A stretch of 44,481 nucleotides of DNA from Bacteroidota bacterium (GTDB lineage Bacteria > Bacteroidota > Bacteroidia > 2-12-FULL-35-15), in NCBI GenBank assembly GCA_025963775.1, contig JAOQAD010000006.1:1-44481 (forward strand), in the 5' to 3' direction. The notes beneath the pieces are model-generated. The model was not told the origin of the DNA. It did no database searches and saw only the letters and a program-made list of their open reading frames with translations. Below are positions 36,741 through 44,481 of this stretch, one piece after another (within the stretch, counting starts at the first letter, position 1; every line of letters begins with the position of its first letter). A program made the position numbers and the translations under genes.

Positions 36741-36773
36741 AAAAAAAGGGACCAGGTAAATCCCGGCCCCTTT
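36741..36773 (-). terminator. Terminator of the CotH gene
   Basis: On the minus strand AAAGGGGCCGGGATTTACC pairs with CCTGGTCCCTTT in an imperfect stem followed by TTTTTTTG. It lies about 27 bases past the stop at 36800. Confidence 0.75.
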
Positions 36774-36799
36774 GCATTTATACTATTTGTAATTTACAA

Positions 36800-38425
36800 T
36801 TACATTTTCACAACTTTTCTATACGCTACATGATCATTGAAGGTCATCTTCACCAGGTAGATGCCGCTCGCCAGCATATCGGTGGAGATCACGTTTTCAT
36901 ATTCTCCGTATGTTTTCTCCCCTTCTGTGATCAGCTGGATCTTATCTCCGACAAGGTTCAGCAATTCAATCTTTAATTTGCCGCCTTCAGGAAGGTAATA
37001 GGAAACCGTCATGTTATTGGAAAAAGGGTTCGGATATACATTCAGCATGTTATCGGCAAGATCATTTTCATGAATGCCTACCTGGCACAGTCCCGGCATG
37101 TTTGCATCCATCCAGTCGAGGCGCTGCTGTATGAAATATTTCAGCCTTCCGATCTCTGCCGCATAATCCGGGGGGATCGGGCTTGGCTGCGGAGCTACAT
37201 ATTGCCCGAGGATCGGCCATTTGGCAAAGTTGCGGATCTGTGATTCATCAAGATATGCAGCCATGGAATCAACGTGCTGGTAAAGTGCTGTAGCACTCAG
37301 AACATTTGTTCTTAAGTATTGATAACGGCATTTCAGCTCATCTTTAAAAGAATCATCCGACATGAACTGCCACCACCAGAAAGGAACAAAGTTCTCTGTT
37401 GCGAAAACCTGGTATTGCCATCCGGCAGGATTATCGCCGCCATTGAAATTGCAGTTGTCGAAAGCAATGTTAAAATCCCACATCGGGCCGGAAACCAGTT
37501 TGCCGCCTTTAGAATCCCTGTCTTTATAGAAATACGTGCTGCTCCGGTAGCCATCGGTATTCTTGCTGAACTCATTGAGAATGAAATTATCAATAAAGGA
37601 AGGCACATCGATGTATTTGCGGTAGCCATTCACCGGATCATTAAAGGTCGGGCTTGCCAGTACATTTTCAAACGTATGAAAATAATTGGCGATGTAATCC
37701 TTCTGCACCTGCGGCATGCTGTCAGGCTTTGGATAATGGTACATGAAATAGTTGGCTGAATCGTGGGTAATGTTGGAGTTAAAGAAGCTGTACCAGCCCG
37801 GGGTCGGGCCGAAGAATTTATCGAGGCGGATGATGTATCCTCCCGTAAGCTCATCCCCTGTGGTGTCGGTGTATTTCAGCTTCGAGATATTCACGCGGTC
37901 ATTGTCCCTTTTCACCTTTTCTTCGATCTGGTAAACACCGCGGTAATCGCCATCTACCACCAGCTCAAAGAATCTTGTGCGGCTGCTGTAATGGCCCATA
38001 CGGTTGTGGATCATAAATCCCAGCTCATCGCGTAAAAAGGTTTTGTCCTGGTAAAGGCCTTTAAACACCCAGTCTTTGCCGGCAGGTAATCCCATTATGG
38101 GAACATTCATACTTTGATGTGCGCCATCAACCGGTGTAATTCCGTAAGATTGTTTCGGAAGATAAAGTGTGCTTTGTCCGTGCAGGTCGAGCTCCACCTC
38201 GCCGTTATAGCCATTGAAAGGATCGGTCATGTTGTTCCTCACACCCGGGCCATTGTCGATGATCCCCATTCCTACATAATATTTCTGGTAGGCTGAAATG
38301 CTTTGTCCGTAGGTATTGATCACAACGATCGGCAGGTTGGAGGAAGTGAAGGTCTGCGCACAAACAGTTGTGCTTAACTGTGATACCAGGCAAATAAAAG
38401 CGGATACAAGTAGTTTTCTTTTCAT
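36800..38425 (-). CDS. CotH-family protein with T9SS sorting domain
   Basis: The 541-residue protein has a signal peptide (MKRKLLVSAFICLVSQLSTT). The CotH kinase-like core (about 85-400) carries LRDELGFMIHNRMG, VDGDYRGVYQIEEKVKR and the metal-site motif MWDFNIAFDN. CotH proteins are atypical protein kinases in spore coats; in Bacteroidota they are common surface proteins of unclear substrate. The last 80 residues form a T9SS type A sorting domain (NVYPNPFSNNMTV to YLVKMTFNDHVAYRKVVKM), so export to the cell surface is expected. A weak -7 box (CATATTTG, complement of 38453-38460) precedes it by 27 bases. It is a single gene. Confidence 0.9.
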   Translation of the reverse strand: MKRKLLVSAFICLVSQLSTTVCAQTFTSSNLPIVVINTYGQSISAYQKYYVGMGIIDNGPGVRNNMTDPFNGYNGEVELDLHGQSTLYLPKQSYGITPVDGAHQSMNVPIMGLPAGKDWVFKGLYQDKTFLRDELGFMIHNRMGHYSSRTRFFELVVDGDYRGVYQIEEKVKRDNDRVNISKLKYTDTTGDELTGGYIIRLDKFFGPTPGWYSFFNSNITHDSANYFMYHYPKPDSMPQVQKDYIANYFHTFENVLASPTFNDPVNGYRKYIDVPSFIDNFILNEFSKNTDGYRSSTYFYKDRDSKGGKLVSGPMWDFNIAFDNCNFNGGDNPAGWQYQVFATENFVPFWWWQFMSDDSFKDELKCRYQYLRTNVLSATALYQHVDSMAAYLDESQIRNFAKWPILGQYVAPQPSPIPPDYAAEIGRLKYFIQQRLDWMDANMPGLCQVGIHENDLADNMLNVYPNPFSNNMTVSYYLPEGGKLKIELLNLVGDKIQLITEGEKTYGEYENVISTDMLASGIYLVKMTFNDHVAYRKVVKM

Positions 38426-38467
38426 GTGAATATGTATTTATTGATCATATACCAAATATGTGCCTGC

Positions 38468-38935
38468 TTAAGAAGCCGGCTTATCGCGCTTTGCATCGAT
38501 GGTCATGGTTGCATGCGGAACGCTTCTCAGGCGCTCTTTCGGGATCAGCTTACCGGTGACGCGGCACACTCCGTATGATTTATTCTCCACGCGGATCAGC
38601 GCATTCTGCAAATGCTCAATGAATTTTTCCTGGCGTGCTGCCAGCTGTGCAGTTTCTTCCTTCGATAAAACATCGGCAGCATCCTCGAGCAGCTTAAAGG
38701 TTGGAGAAGTGTCATTTGTTCCGTGATCATCCTGCAGGGTAAGCGAGCTTCTCAACAATTCGTAATCGGTTTGGGCTTCCTGGAGCTTTGAAAGGATCAG
38801 TTCCCTGAACTCTTTCAGCTCTTCATCTGAATAACGCATTTTTTCTTCGCCCGCAGAAGCCTGAGCTGCTTTTCCTGTTTCATTGTTTTTCTTTTCCATA
38901 AATAGTTTTTTTGCTTTGTTCTTTATAAAATTCAT
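38468..38935 (-). CDS. DksA/TraR-like regulator lacking zinc-finger cysteines
   Basis: The protein has 155 residues from 38935, or 143 from the internal ATG at 38899 (MEKKNNETGK), which fits family starts better. A coiled-coil region (YSDEELKEFRELILSKLQE to about residue 120) leads to the C-terminal motif YGVCRVTGKLIPKERLRSVP. DksA-type proteins bind RNA polymerase in the secondary channel and tune transcription with ppGpp. Canonical DksA has four zinc-binding cysteines; only one Cys is left here, as in the Bacteroidota subgroup with CRVTGKLI. It is a single gene, 42 bases upstream of CotH on the same strand. Confidence 0.88.
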   Translation of the reverse strand: MNFIKNKAKKLFMEKKNNETGKAAQASAGEEKMRYSDEELKEFRELILSKLQEAQTDYELLRSSLTLQDDHGTNDTSPTFKLLEDAADVLSKEETAQLAARQEKFIEHLQNALIRVENKSYGVCRVTGKLIPKERLRSVPHATMTIDAKRDKPAS

Positions 38936-39109
38936 GCGAGTTTACACATATCGCATGGAATAGGAAATCATTTTCGCCGGGAGCGTTTTTTTCATCGCCA
39001 AAAGCCGTATGACTGTAAGCAGGAACAGGCATTTTTCCAGAAAAATAAAATTCCACACTCCCTTTCAAACCTGCCTTTCTGGGGAACAATATCCCCAAAA
39101 CCCCAATAT

Positions 39110-39250
39110 AATAGCCAAAAGCCGGAAAAGAATAGCCAAAATCTGTTAAATACAGGCTCATTCAGCAACTTTCATATCAGGATGCCGTTTACCTTAGAGT
39201 CAAACGTTAAGAGGGGAAAAAGAATAGCCGAAACCCGGAAAAGAATAGCC
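39110..39250 (+). promoter_or_regulatory. Two pairs of 21-bp-phased AATAGCC direct repeats
   Basis: AATAGCC starts at 39110, 39131, 39223 and 39244. Within each pair the start-to-start distance is exactly 21 bases, two helical turns. Three copies extend to AAGAATAGCC. Direct repeats with 21-base period are the known layout of LytTR-type regulator sites (for example AgrA and ComE). The second pair ends 58 bases before the ATG at 39309, a plausible activator position. A small hairpin (TGGGGA...TCCCCA, 39080-39097) lies before the first pair. No TAnnTTTG box was found in this gap, whose first part (38936-39100) shows nothing else. Confidence 0.6.
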
Positions 39251-39308
39251 GGTAATAACAGAGAAGGAACCCCGGGAAAGACGAATTAATTAACTAAAAA
39301 AAAACATC

Positions 39309-41018
39309 ATGAAAAGTATAAGAAAAATATTTCAGATCGGTATGATAGCTTTAGGTTTGGTTGGTGCTGCAAAAACTACCACTGCTCAAACAATTTCAAA
39401 TCACTTTTTCGGTGAGAACGCCTGGATGCCCGATACAATTGGTAATGCAAACGCATGTACAGAGCCACCTTGCTTATTGTACGGTAAGCTGCACAAAAAC
39501 TGGGATAACATTAAAAACAGCGGTGCATCCCTGATCCGTTTCGGTGGTATCGCTGCAGATAAGAACATGCCTACCAATTACCAGTATATTAAAATGATCG
39601 ATTCGATCCGTGCAAAAGGTATGGAGCCTGTGATCCAGGTGCCATTCGCAAACTACCGTTACACGGAATTGCAGGCTGCTGATATCGTTCGTTTCATTAA
39701 TGTTACAAAAGGTATGCACGTTAAATACTGGATCATTGGTAATGAGCCGGATCTTGGATACCATTTTACAACTGCAAGCCAGGTAGCTAATTATATCAGG
39801 CCGTTTGCTTCAGCAATGAAAGCGGTGGATCCAAGCATCCTGATCGTAGGGCCGGAAACTGCATGGTATGACCAGGGTGTGATCAACGGACTGACTACAC
39901 CGGGCGGGCCAGATGATATCACAGGTAAAGATGCTGCAGGAAGATATTATATTGACGTGATCTCTTTTCACAGCTACCCTTTCAACGGAACACAAACAAG
40001 GGCAGATATGATCACCAAACTTACTTCAGCAGGTTCTTTACAGGATAACCTCGTGAGCCTGAACGCAAGGATCGCAAATTGTAATGCAGCACATGGAAGA
40101 ACAGGAGCAGCAACACTTAAAACAGCGATCACTGAAGCAAACGTTAACTGGCAGAACAATGGTGCCGATAACCTGAATGGTGTAGGTGCCAATAGCTTCA
40201 TCGGCGGACAGTTTCTTGCTGAGATGCTTGGGATCAGTATGAAAAACGGAGTTGATTTCGTGAATATCTGGAGTGTTGTTGAAGGTAATAATACAGCCCT
40301 GAACATTGGTTATATTGATGCTCAGACAGGAGTTAAAAAACCGATTTATTATCACTTTAAAATGATGGCTGATAATTTCAAAGGTAATTACGCTGATGTA
40401 ACCGATAACCAGAACAATGTAAAAACCTTTGCAAGCAAAAGCGGATCACAGATCAATGTAATGATCATGAACCAGGATTTAGGATCTAATTTCAACTACA
40501 CGGTTCGTTTGAACAGCGGAACAGTATCAGGAAGCAATGCATTGAAAATTGCAGTGAACGCAGGAGTTACAGTTGAGTATTCAGATATGATCGTAGCGCA
40601 GGGAAGTGTTGTATTAACTTTTAACTCAGCAGGAACTTTGATCAAAAAAACCGAATATTCACTTACAGGACAGGCGATCGCAAATCAGCCACCGGTTGTG
40701 ACCCAGTACGGTACTACAGGAGTTGAAGAGACTGCATTAAACGTTGGAACTCCTAATTTTGACATCAATGTGTATCCAAACCCTACAGCAGGTAAATTAA
40801 CTGTAGCAATGAATACTTCAAATGAAGATCAGAAATCGGTAGAAGTTGAAATCGTTAATCTTGTTGGCCAGTTAGTTTACCACAAAACACTTGAATTTAA
40901 AGACGGTAAAGAAATGATCGATATGCAGGAAGGTATTGCAAACGGTGTGTACATCGTTAGAGTAAAAAATGCCGATAATAAAGTGGTGATCAAGAAAATC
41001 GTTCTTGAGCGAAAATAA
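39309..41018 (+). CDS. T9SS-exported clan-A-like glycoside hydrolase
   Basis: The 569-residue protein has a signal peptide (MKSIRKIFQIGMIALGLVGA). The TIM-barrel-like domain (about 30-360) carries SLIRFGGIAADKNMP, the acid/base candidate Glu146 in WIIGNEPDLGYHF and the nucleophile candidate Glu276 in TAITEANVNW. This resembles GH39/GH44/GH51-type clan A enzymes, but the family is not certain. A beta-sandwich (about 370-460) and a T9SS type A sorting domain (FDINVYPNPTAGKLTV to VVIKKIVLERK) follow. Codon use favours GGT and CGT more than neighbouring genes, suggesting high expression or different origin. The phased repeats upstream suggest tight control. Confidence 0.8.
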   Translation: MKSIRKIFQIGMIALGLVGAAKTTTAQTISNHFFGENAWMPDTIGNANACTEPPCLLYGKLHKNWDNIKNSGASLIRFGGIAADKNMPTNYQYIKMIDSIRAKGMEPVIQVPFANYRYTELQAADIVRFINVTKGMHVKYWIIGNEPDLGYHFTTASQVANYIRPFASAMKAVDPSILIVGPETAWYDQGVINGLTTPGGPDDITGKDAAGRYYIDVISFHSYPFNGTQTRADMITKLTSAGSLQDNLVSLNARIANCNAAHGRTGAATLKTAITEANVNWQNNGADNLNGVGANSFIGGQFLAEMLGISMKNGVDFVNIWSVVEGNNTALNIGYIDAQTGVKKPIYYHFKMMADNFKGNYADVTDNQNNVKTFASKSGSQINVMIMNQDLGSNFNYTVRLNSGTVSGSNALKIAVNAGVTVEYSDMIVAQGSVVLTFNSAGTLIKKTEYSLTGQAIANQPPVVTQYGTTGVEETALNVGTPNFDINVYPNPTAGKLTVAMNTSNEDQKSVEVEIVNLVGQLVYHKTLEFKDGKEMIDMQEGIANGVYIVRVKNADNKVVIKKIVLERK

Positions 41019-41040
41019 GAGTAAAAATGAGAACAATAAA

Positions 41041-41076
41041 AAAGCCCCTCTGCGCAATGCAGAGGGGCTTTTTTTA
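41041..41076. terminator. Bidirectional terminator between convergent T9SS genes
   Basis: A perfect 12-bp stem AAGCCCCTCTGC/GCAGAGGGGCTT with loop GCAAT is followed by TTTTTTA on the plus strand and preceded by AATAAAAA, which gives T on the minus strand. It serves both the 39309 and 41095 genes. Confidence 0.9.
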
Positions 41077-41094
41077 TTATATATCATTGAAATC

Positions 41095-41958
41095 TTATTT
41101 CGAAACGATCAGCTTCATAGAACGGGAAGCATTATCTTTTTTCAATACGTAGAAATAAATCCCGTTTGGCAGCCCGCCGGTTTCAACCGGGATCGCATAG
41201 GTTCCCGCCCTCATGTTCTGCTCTACAATGGATACTACCGGGTTTCCGAGCATATCATAAAGTTTTAATGAAACTTCACCGGAAGTATTCAGCTGGAAGT
41301 TAATGTGTGTAAGGTCCTTTGCAGGGTTCGGATTGTTCTGGTACAGTTTGAAAGGAGGCAGGTTGTCAACTACCGGTACACTTACCGGTGCAATTGCCGG
41401 TCCTGTAAGATCATCAAAGTAAATTGTATCATTTGAGTTTGAATTTGGGTGAAAAAGCATTACGATCTTGTCTATGTTGTTTGCAGCAACAGTTCCGCCG
41501 GGGGTAAGCTGTACAAAATTGAAGGTTACATTCTGCCATGCATTCTGCATGGTTGTTACCGCTGCATACTCACTGTGAACTCCCGCAGGGTAAGATGGGA
41601 TACTGCTGTTCCCCAACTGCAGCTGGATCTGTGTTCCCACCGGCGCTGTTGAGTACAGCTTCATGGTGATCTTTGATGCCATCAGCCCCCCGTTGGCATA
41701 AGGTGTAACATCCACCAGCTTGTTGCTCGGCCGGATCTGGAGGTTGTCATATAAGGTAGCATTGTCCCTTACATATTTTGCACAGTGCATGCTGGTATCG
41801 TTGCCCGCAACCAGCGGATTTAAGGACATTGAATCCAGTGTTCCGGAGTAAAATCCGAAGTAGGAAACTTTGGCGCCTTCAAAGTCATTGTAGTTTTGCT
41901 GAGCCACCGTAGCCCGGGCAACTATGAAAAGTAAAAAAAGTAAAAGTAAATTTTTCAT
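41095..41958 (-). CDS. T9SS-exported jelly-roll-like protein, paralogue of the 28167 gene
   Basis: The 287-residue protein has a signal peptide (MKNLLLLFLLFIVARATVAQ). The domain at about 21-190 aligns over its length with the secreted protein at 28167-28838. Both have the DFEG start, a C(A/M)(K/Y)YVR(D/N) segment, (Y)(S/T)TAPVGT and IYFDDLTGPA. The last 85 residues are a T9SS type A sorting domain (FKLYQNNPNPAKDLTHINFQ to MKLIVSK). The fold resembles carbohydrate-binding sandwiches, but no ligand residues can be named. It converges with the 39309 glycosidase and may act with it on the surface (inference). Confidence 0.82.
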   Translation of the reverse strand: MKNLLLLFLLFIVARATVAQQNYNDFEGAKVSYFGFYSGTLDSMSLNPLVAGNDTSMHCAKYVRDNATLYDNLQIRPSNKLVDVTPYANGGLMASKITMKLYSTAPVGTQIQLQLGNSSIPSYPAGVHSEYAAVTTMQNAWQNVTFNFVQLTPGGTVAANNIDKIVMLFHPNSNSNDTIYFDDLTGPAIAPVSVPVVDNLPPFKLYQNNPNPAKDLTHINFQLNTSGEVSLKLYDMLGNPVVSIVEQNMRAGTYAIPVETGGLPNGIYFYVLKKDNASRSMKLIVSK

Positions 41959-42339
41959 AATGTAAAAGTTAGTTGGTTAATACTCTATTTCATATATACT
42001 CTTACAAAGTTAGAGCCTGCAATGGGCTTTTCAGGGGCTTGTTCGGCAGGAGGTATAAAAAGATAGCCAGTGTATACCAATTCAGTGTTGCCCTGCCGGG
42101 GAATTCATGGGATCCCAGTCTCATGGCTTTTGATTTTCCCCAGTTTTAATTTCCCATGTGGTCTTCTCTCCCCAATCCCGTTCCCACCCTGTTTCCCGGC
42201 ACTTCAAAAACATTAAACTTTTCCGGTCTGTTTTTTTTCCCTCCCGGCTATTGAAAACAGGGGCTTACCGAAAACTGGCATAAATCTTTACTCTTTGGAG
42301 ATAGGTTTGCATAAAATATTCACGCATTTTTTAGTATCA
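41959..42339. other. Divergent intergenic region with AATAGCC-like words
   Basis: This gap separates the minus-strand jelly-roll gene from the GT4 gene. It contains the -7 box at 42005, AAAAAGATAGCC at 42057-42068 and the inverse word GGCTATT at 42246-42252. Neither word forms a 21-base pair. A near-match TACTCTTTG (extra base relative to TAnnTTTG) lies at 42289-42297 upstream of GT4. No ORF is credible. Confidence 0.5.
42005..42012 (-). promoter_or_regulatory. -7 element for the 41095 gene
   Basis: On the minus strand TAACTTTG fully matches TAnnTTTG and ends 46 bases before the ATG at 41958. No TTG -33 element is evident. Confidence 0.5.
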
Positions 42340-43626
42340 ATGAGAAGCAGTCAGCCAAAAGTTTTAATGTTAGGATGGGAATTTCCGCCGATAATCAACG
42401 GGGGATTAGGAGTTGCTTGCCATGACTTGTCAAGCGCAATGTCGGAGCTGGCGAATATTACGATGATCATTCCGAAATCCAGCCCGGATTTTAAAATGAA
42501 GAACATGAACCTGGTGGGGATCAATACGATCGATATGAGCTCCATGGAAAACTATACGAATTCTACAGAACTGCCATTCGACCTGAAAACGGTCCCGGCA
42601 GACCTGAATCCATACTACAGCGAAAAAAACGAAGAATCAGCAGCATTCAATGCGGCTTCAGGCGTGTTCAGCAGCAATGCAAACGCACCAAAAGCATTTG
42701 ACATCGACAACCTCTACGGCAGCGATGTGATCAATAAAGTGATGCAGTATGCAGATATTACCGCTTCCCTTGCCTCTAAAATGGATTTTGACGTGATCCA
42801 CGCGCACGACTGGATGACCATGCTTGCCGGGATCAAGATCAAGCAGCAAAGCGGGAAACCGCTTGTAATGCATATCCACTCGCTGGAAGTTGACCGCAGC
42901 GGGGTTGGAAGCAAAGGCTGGGTGTACGACCTTGAGAAAAAAGGAATGGAATTCGCCGACCTGCTTATCCCTGTCAGCAACTTTACCGCAGATAACATTC
43001 ATAACCATTATGGCATCAGCCGCAGCAAAATGGCGGTGGTGCATAACGGGAGCAATATTGTAAAATCATTCCGCAGCAAAAGAAGATTTAAAGAAAAAAC
43101 AGTGCTTTTTGTAGGCCGCTTAACACGCCAGAAAGGCCCTGAGAAATTCCTTGACATTGCGGCAAAAGTACTGGAAACCAACCCGGACGTGCGTTTTGTA
43201 ATGGCAGGTGTGGGAGATTATTTCAAATCCATGCTCGAGAAAAGCTCTTACCAGCATATCGGCAACCGCTTTCACCTTACAGGCTTCCTCAACCAGGAAA
43301 AGCTCCGCTACCTGTTTTCCATCAGCGATGTATACTGCATGCCTTCTATCTCCGAGCCTTTTGGCCTTTCTGCAGTAGAAGCTGCCCAATTCGGGATCCC
43401 ATGCGTGATCTCCAAACAATCGGGTGTTGCTGAAGTATTGAGCGGCTCCCTGAAATTCGATTTCTGGGACGTGAACAAAGCCGCAGGAAGCATTCTGAAC
43501 CTGCTGAGTGATCCTGTACTGAGAAAAAAGGTGGTGGAAGATGCTTCAAAAAATCTGGACAACATCACCTGGGACATTTCCGCGCGTAAAATAATTGATG
43601 CGTATGCCGCAAAGCACTTTATCTAA
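42340..43626 (+). CDS. GT4/GT5-type glycosyltransferase (glycogen synthase-like)
   Basis: The ATG at 42340 gives 428 residues starting MRSSQPKVLMLGWEFPPIIN; an upstream TTG would add an unlikely 15 residues. The N-terminal Rossmann domain has the starch-synthase-like INGGLGVACHDLS loop and DVIHAHDWMT. The C-terminal domain has VLFVGRLTRQKGPEKFLDIA and the donor-binding EPFGLSAVE motif (E-x7-E). Such GT-B enzymes in Bacteroidota commonly sit beside a GH57 amylase and are thought to extend alpha-glucans from a nucleotide sugar. The GH57 gene starts 29 bases downstream, so an operon is likely. Cytoplasmic. Confidence 0.9.
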   Translation: MRSSQPKVLMLGWEFPPIINGGLGVACHDLSSAMSELANITMIIPKSSPDFKMKNMNLVGINTIDMSSMENYTNSTELPFDLKTVPADLNPYYSEKNEESAAFNAASGVFSSNANAPKAFDIDNLYGSDVINKVMQYADITASLASKMDFDVIHAHDWMTMLAGIKIKQQSGKPLVMHIHSLEVDRSGVGSKGWVYDLEKKGMEFADLLIPVSNFTADNIHNHYGISRSKMAVVHNGSNIVKSFRSKRRFKEKTVLFVGRLTRQKGPEKFLDIAAKVLETNPDVRFVMAGVGDYFKSMLEKSSYQHIGNRFHLTGFLNQEKLRYLFSISDVYCMPSISEPFGLSAVEAAQFGIPCVISKQSGVAEVLSGSLKFDFWDVNKAAGSILNLLSDPVLRKKVVEDASKNLDNITWDISARKIIDAYAAKHFI

Positions 43627-43655
43627 ACTGAACTATACTTTTTAAACTACATCTT

Positions 43656-44481
43656 ATGCCTTCAATCTGTTTCTATTTCCAGGTGCATCAGCCCTTCAGG
43701 ATCCGTAATTATTCTTTTTTCGACATCGGTAATTCCCACATTTACGAGGATGACAAAAAAAACCGTGAGATCATGGATAAGGTCTCTGAAAAATGCTACC
43801 TGAAAACGAACAGGAAGATGCTGGAGCTTATTCAGCGCCACCAGGGGAAATTCAGGATCAGCTATTCCATCAGCGGAACGGCGATCGAGCAGTTTGAAAA
43901 ATACCGCCCGGATGTGCTGCAATCATTCATCGACCTCGCAAATACCGGGTGTGTTGAGTTCCTTTCCGAAACCTATTCACATTCACTGAGCTTCATCTAT
44001 TCCAAAGAGGAATTCAAACGCCAGGTAGAAAAGCATGCAGCTTTGATCAAAAAATATTTCAATCAAACACCCACTGTTTTCCGCAATACGGAGCTGATCT
44101 TCAACAATGAGCTGGCTTCCTATATTGAAGGAATGGGCTACAAAGGGATTGTTTGTGAAGGTGTTGACCGCATCCTCGGGACAAGGTCACCAAACTTCCT
44201 GTACCGCTCTCCAAATACACAGGAGATAAAATTATTGCTAAAAAATTACCGCCTGTCGGATGATATCGCGTTCCGCTTTTCAGACAGGGGCTGGAAAGAA
44301 TTCCCGCTCACAGTTGATAAATACAAGCAATGGGTATACTCCATCGCCGGCAATGGTGAATGTGTGAACCTGTTCATGGACTATGAAACATTCGGCGAGC
44401 ACCAGTGGGAATCAACCGGGATCTTCAACTTCCTTGATCAGCTGCCTGCAGCGATCCTGGCACATCCTGATTTTGATTTTA
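43656..44481 (+). CDS. GH57 alpha-amylase-like enzyme (5' part, runs off window)
   Basis: The reading frame opens at ATG 43656 and stays open to the window end (275 codons visible). It starts MPSICFYFQVHQPFRIRNYS, the GH57 N-terminal motif with the HQP histidine. The probable nucleophile is Glu146 in RNTELIFNN and the acid is Asp242 in FMDYETFGEHQW. GH57 enzymes act on alpha-1,4-glucans as amylases or glucanotransferases. No signal peptide is present, so it is cytoplasmic. Together with GT4 upstream and GH15 it suggests glycogen or maltooligosaccharide turnover. The C-terminal part is outside the window. Confidence 0.92.
   Translation, partial: MPSICFYFQVHQPFRIRNYSFFDIGNSHIYEDDKKNREIMDKVSEKCYLKTNRKMLELIQRHQGKFRISYSISGTAIEQFEKYRPDVLQSFIDLANTGCVEFLSETYSHSLSFIYSKEEFKRQVEKHAALIKKYFNQTPTVFRNTELIFNNELASYIEGMGYKGIVCEGVDRILGTRSPNFLYRSPNTQEIKLLLKNYRLSDDIAFRFSDRGWKEFPLTVDKYKQWVYSIAGNGECVNLFMDYETFGEHQWESTGIFNFLDQLPAAILAHPDFDF

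Noticed and set aside
39110..39250. Small CRISPR-like array
   Set aside because: Repeats are only 7-12 bases, there are four, and spacing is 21 within pairs but 92 between pairs; this fits regulator sites, not CRISPR.

Overview
The window looks like chromosomal DNA of a member of the Bacteroidota. Three proteins end in type IX secretion (T9SS) C-terminal sorting domains. Several genes sit behind the Bacteroidota -7 promoter element TAnnTTTG, and most starts lack a Shine-Dalgarno sequence. Gene content (ABC permease-M1 fusion, zinc-less DksA-like protein, GT4/GH57 pair, short CarB) and short GTCAT-type dispersed palindromes fit the same phylum. I cannot name a genus. No rRNA, tRNA, CRISPR array, transposase or phage gene was seen.

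Region 1 (1-9.3 kb): a large alpha-2-macroglobulin protein (minus) is divergent from the tail-specific protease Prc (plus). Noncoding repeat DNA follows, including a 314-bp unit in tandem (8571-9223) with a diverged third copy at the window start.

Region 2 (9.3-28 kb): mostly household genes on both strands. They are a YwqK/MORN-type exported protein, an ABC ATPase with its permease fused to an M1 peptidase, a DUF1304 membrane protein, a HupE-like membrane protein followed by a secreted M1 peptidase, a DUF6702-like protein, accA, a BNR/Ycf48-like exported protein, ispE, carB without its usual C-terminal regulatory domain, rpmH (51 codons, with a textbook promoter) and a Tal/Pgi-type glucose-6-phosphate isomerase.

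Region 3 (28-44.5 kb): a carbohydrate-centred block. A secreted jelly-roll-like protein precedes a GH15 glucoamylase. A tight five-gene operon follows: two response-regulator receiver domains each tail-anchored by one C-terminal membrane helix, an exported TPR protein, a probable outer-membrane beta-barrel and a GH26 beta-mannanase-like enzyme. Next come a T9SS-exported CotH protein, a DksA-like regulator, a T9SS-exported clan-A-like glycosidase preceded by two pairs of 21-bp-phased AATAGCC repeats, a T9SS paralogue of the first jelly-roll protein, and a GT4 glycogen-synthase-like gene with a GH57 amylase that runs off the window. The best candidate for an undescribed system is the membrane-anchored receiver pair with its TPR/barrel/GH26 operon, together with the phased repeats that may mark a co-regulated set of secreted carbohydrate proteins.
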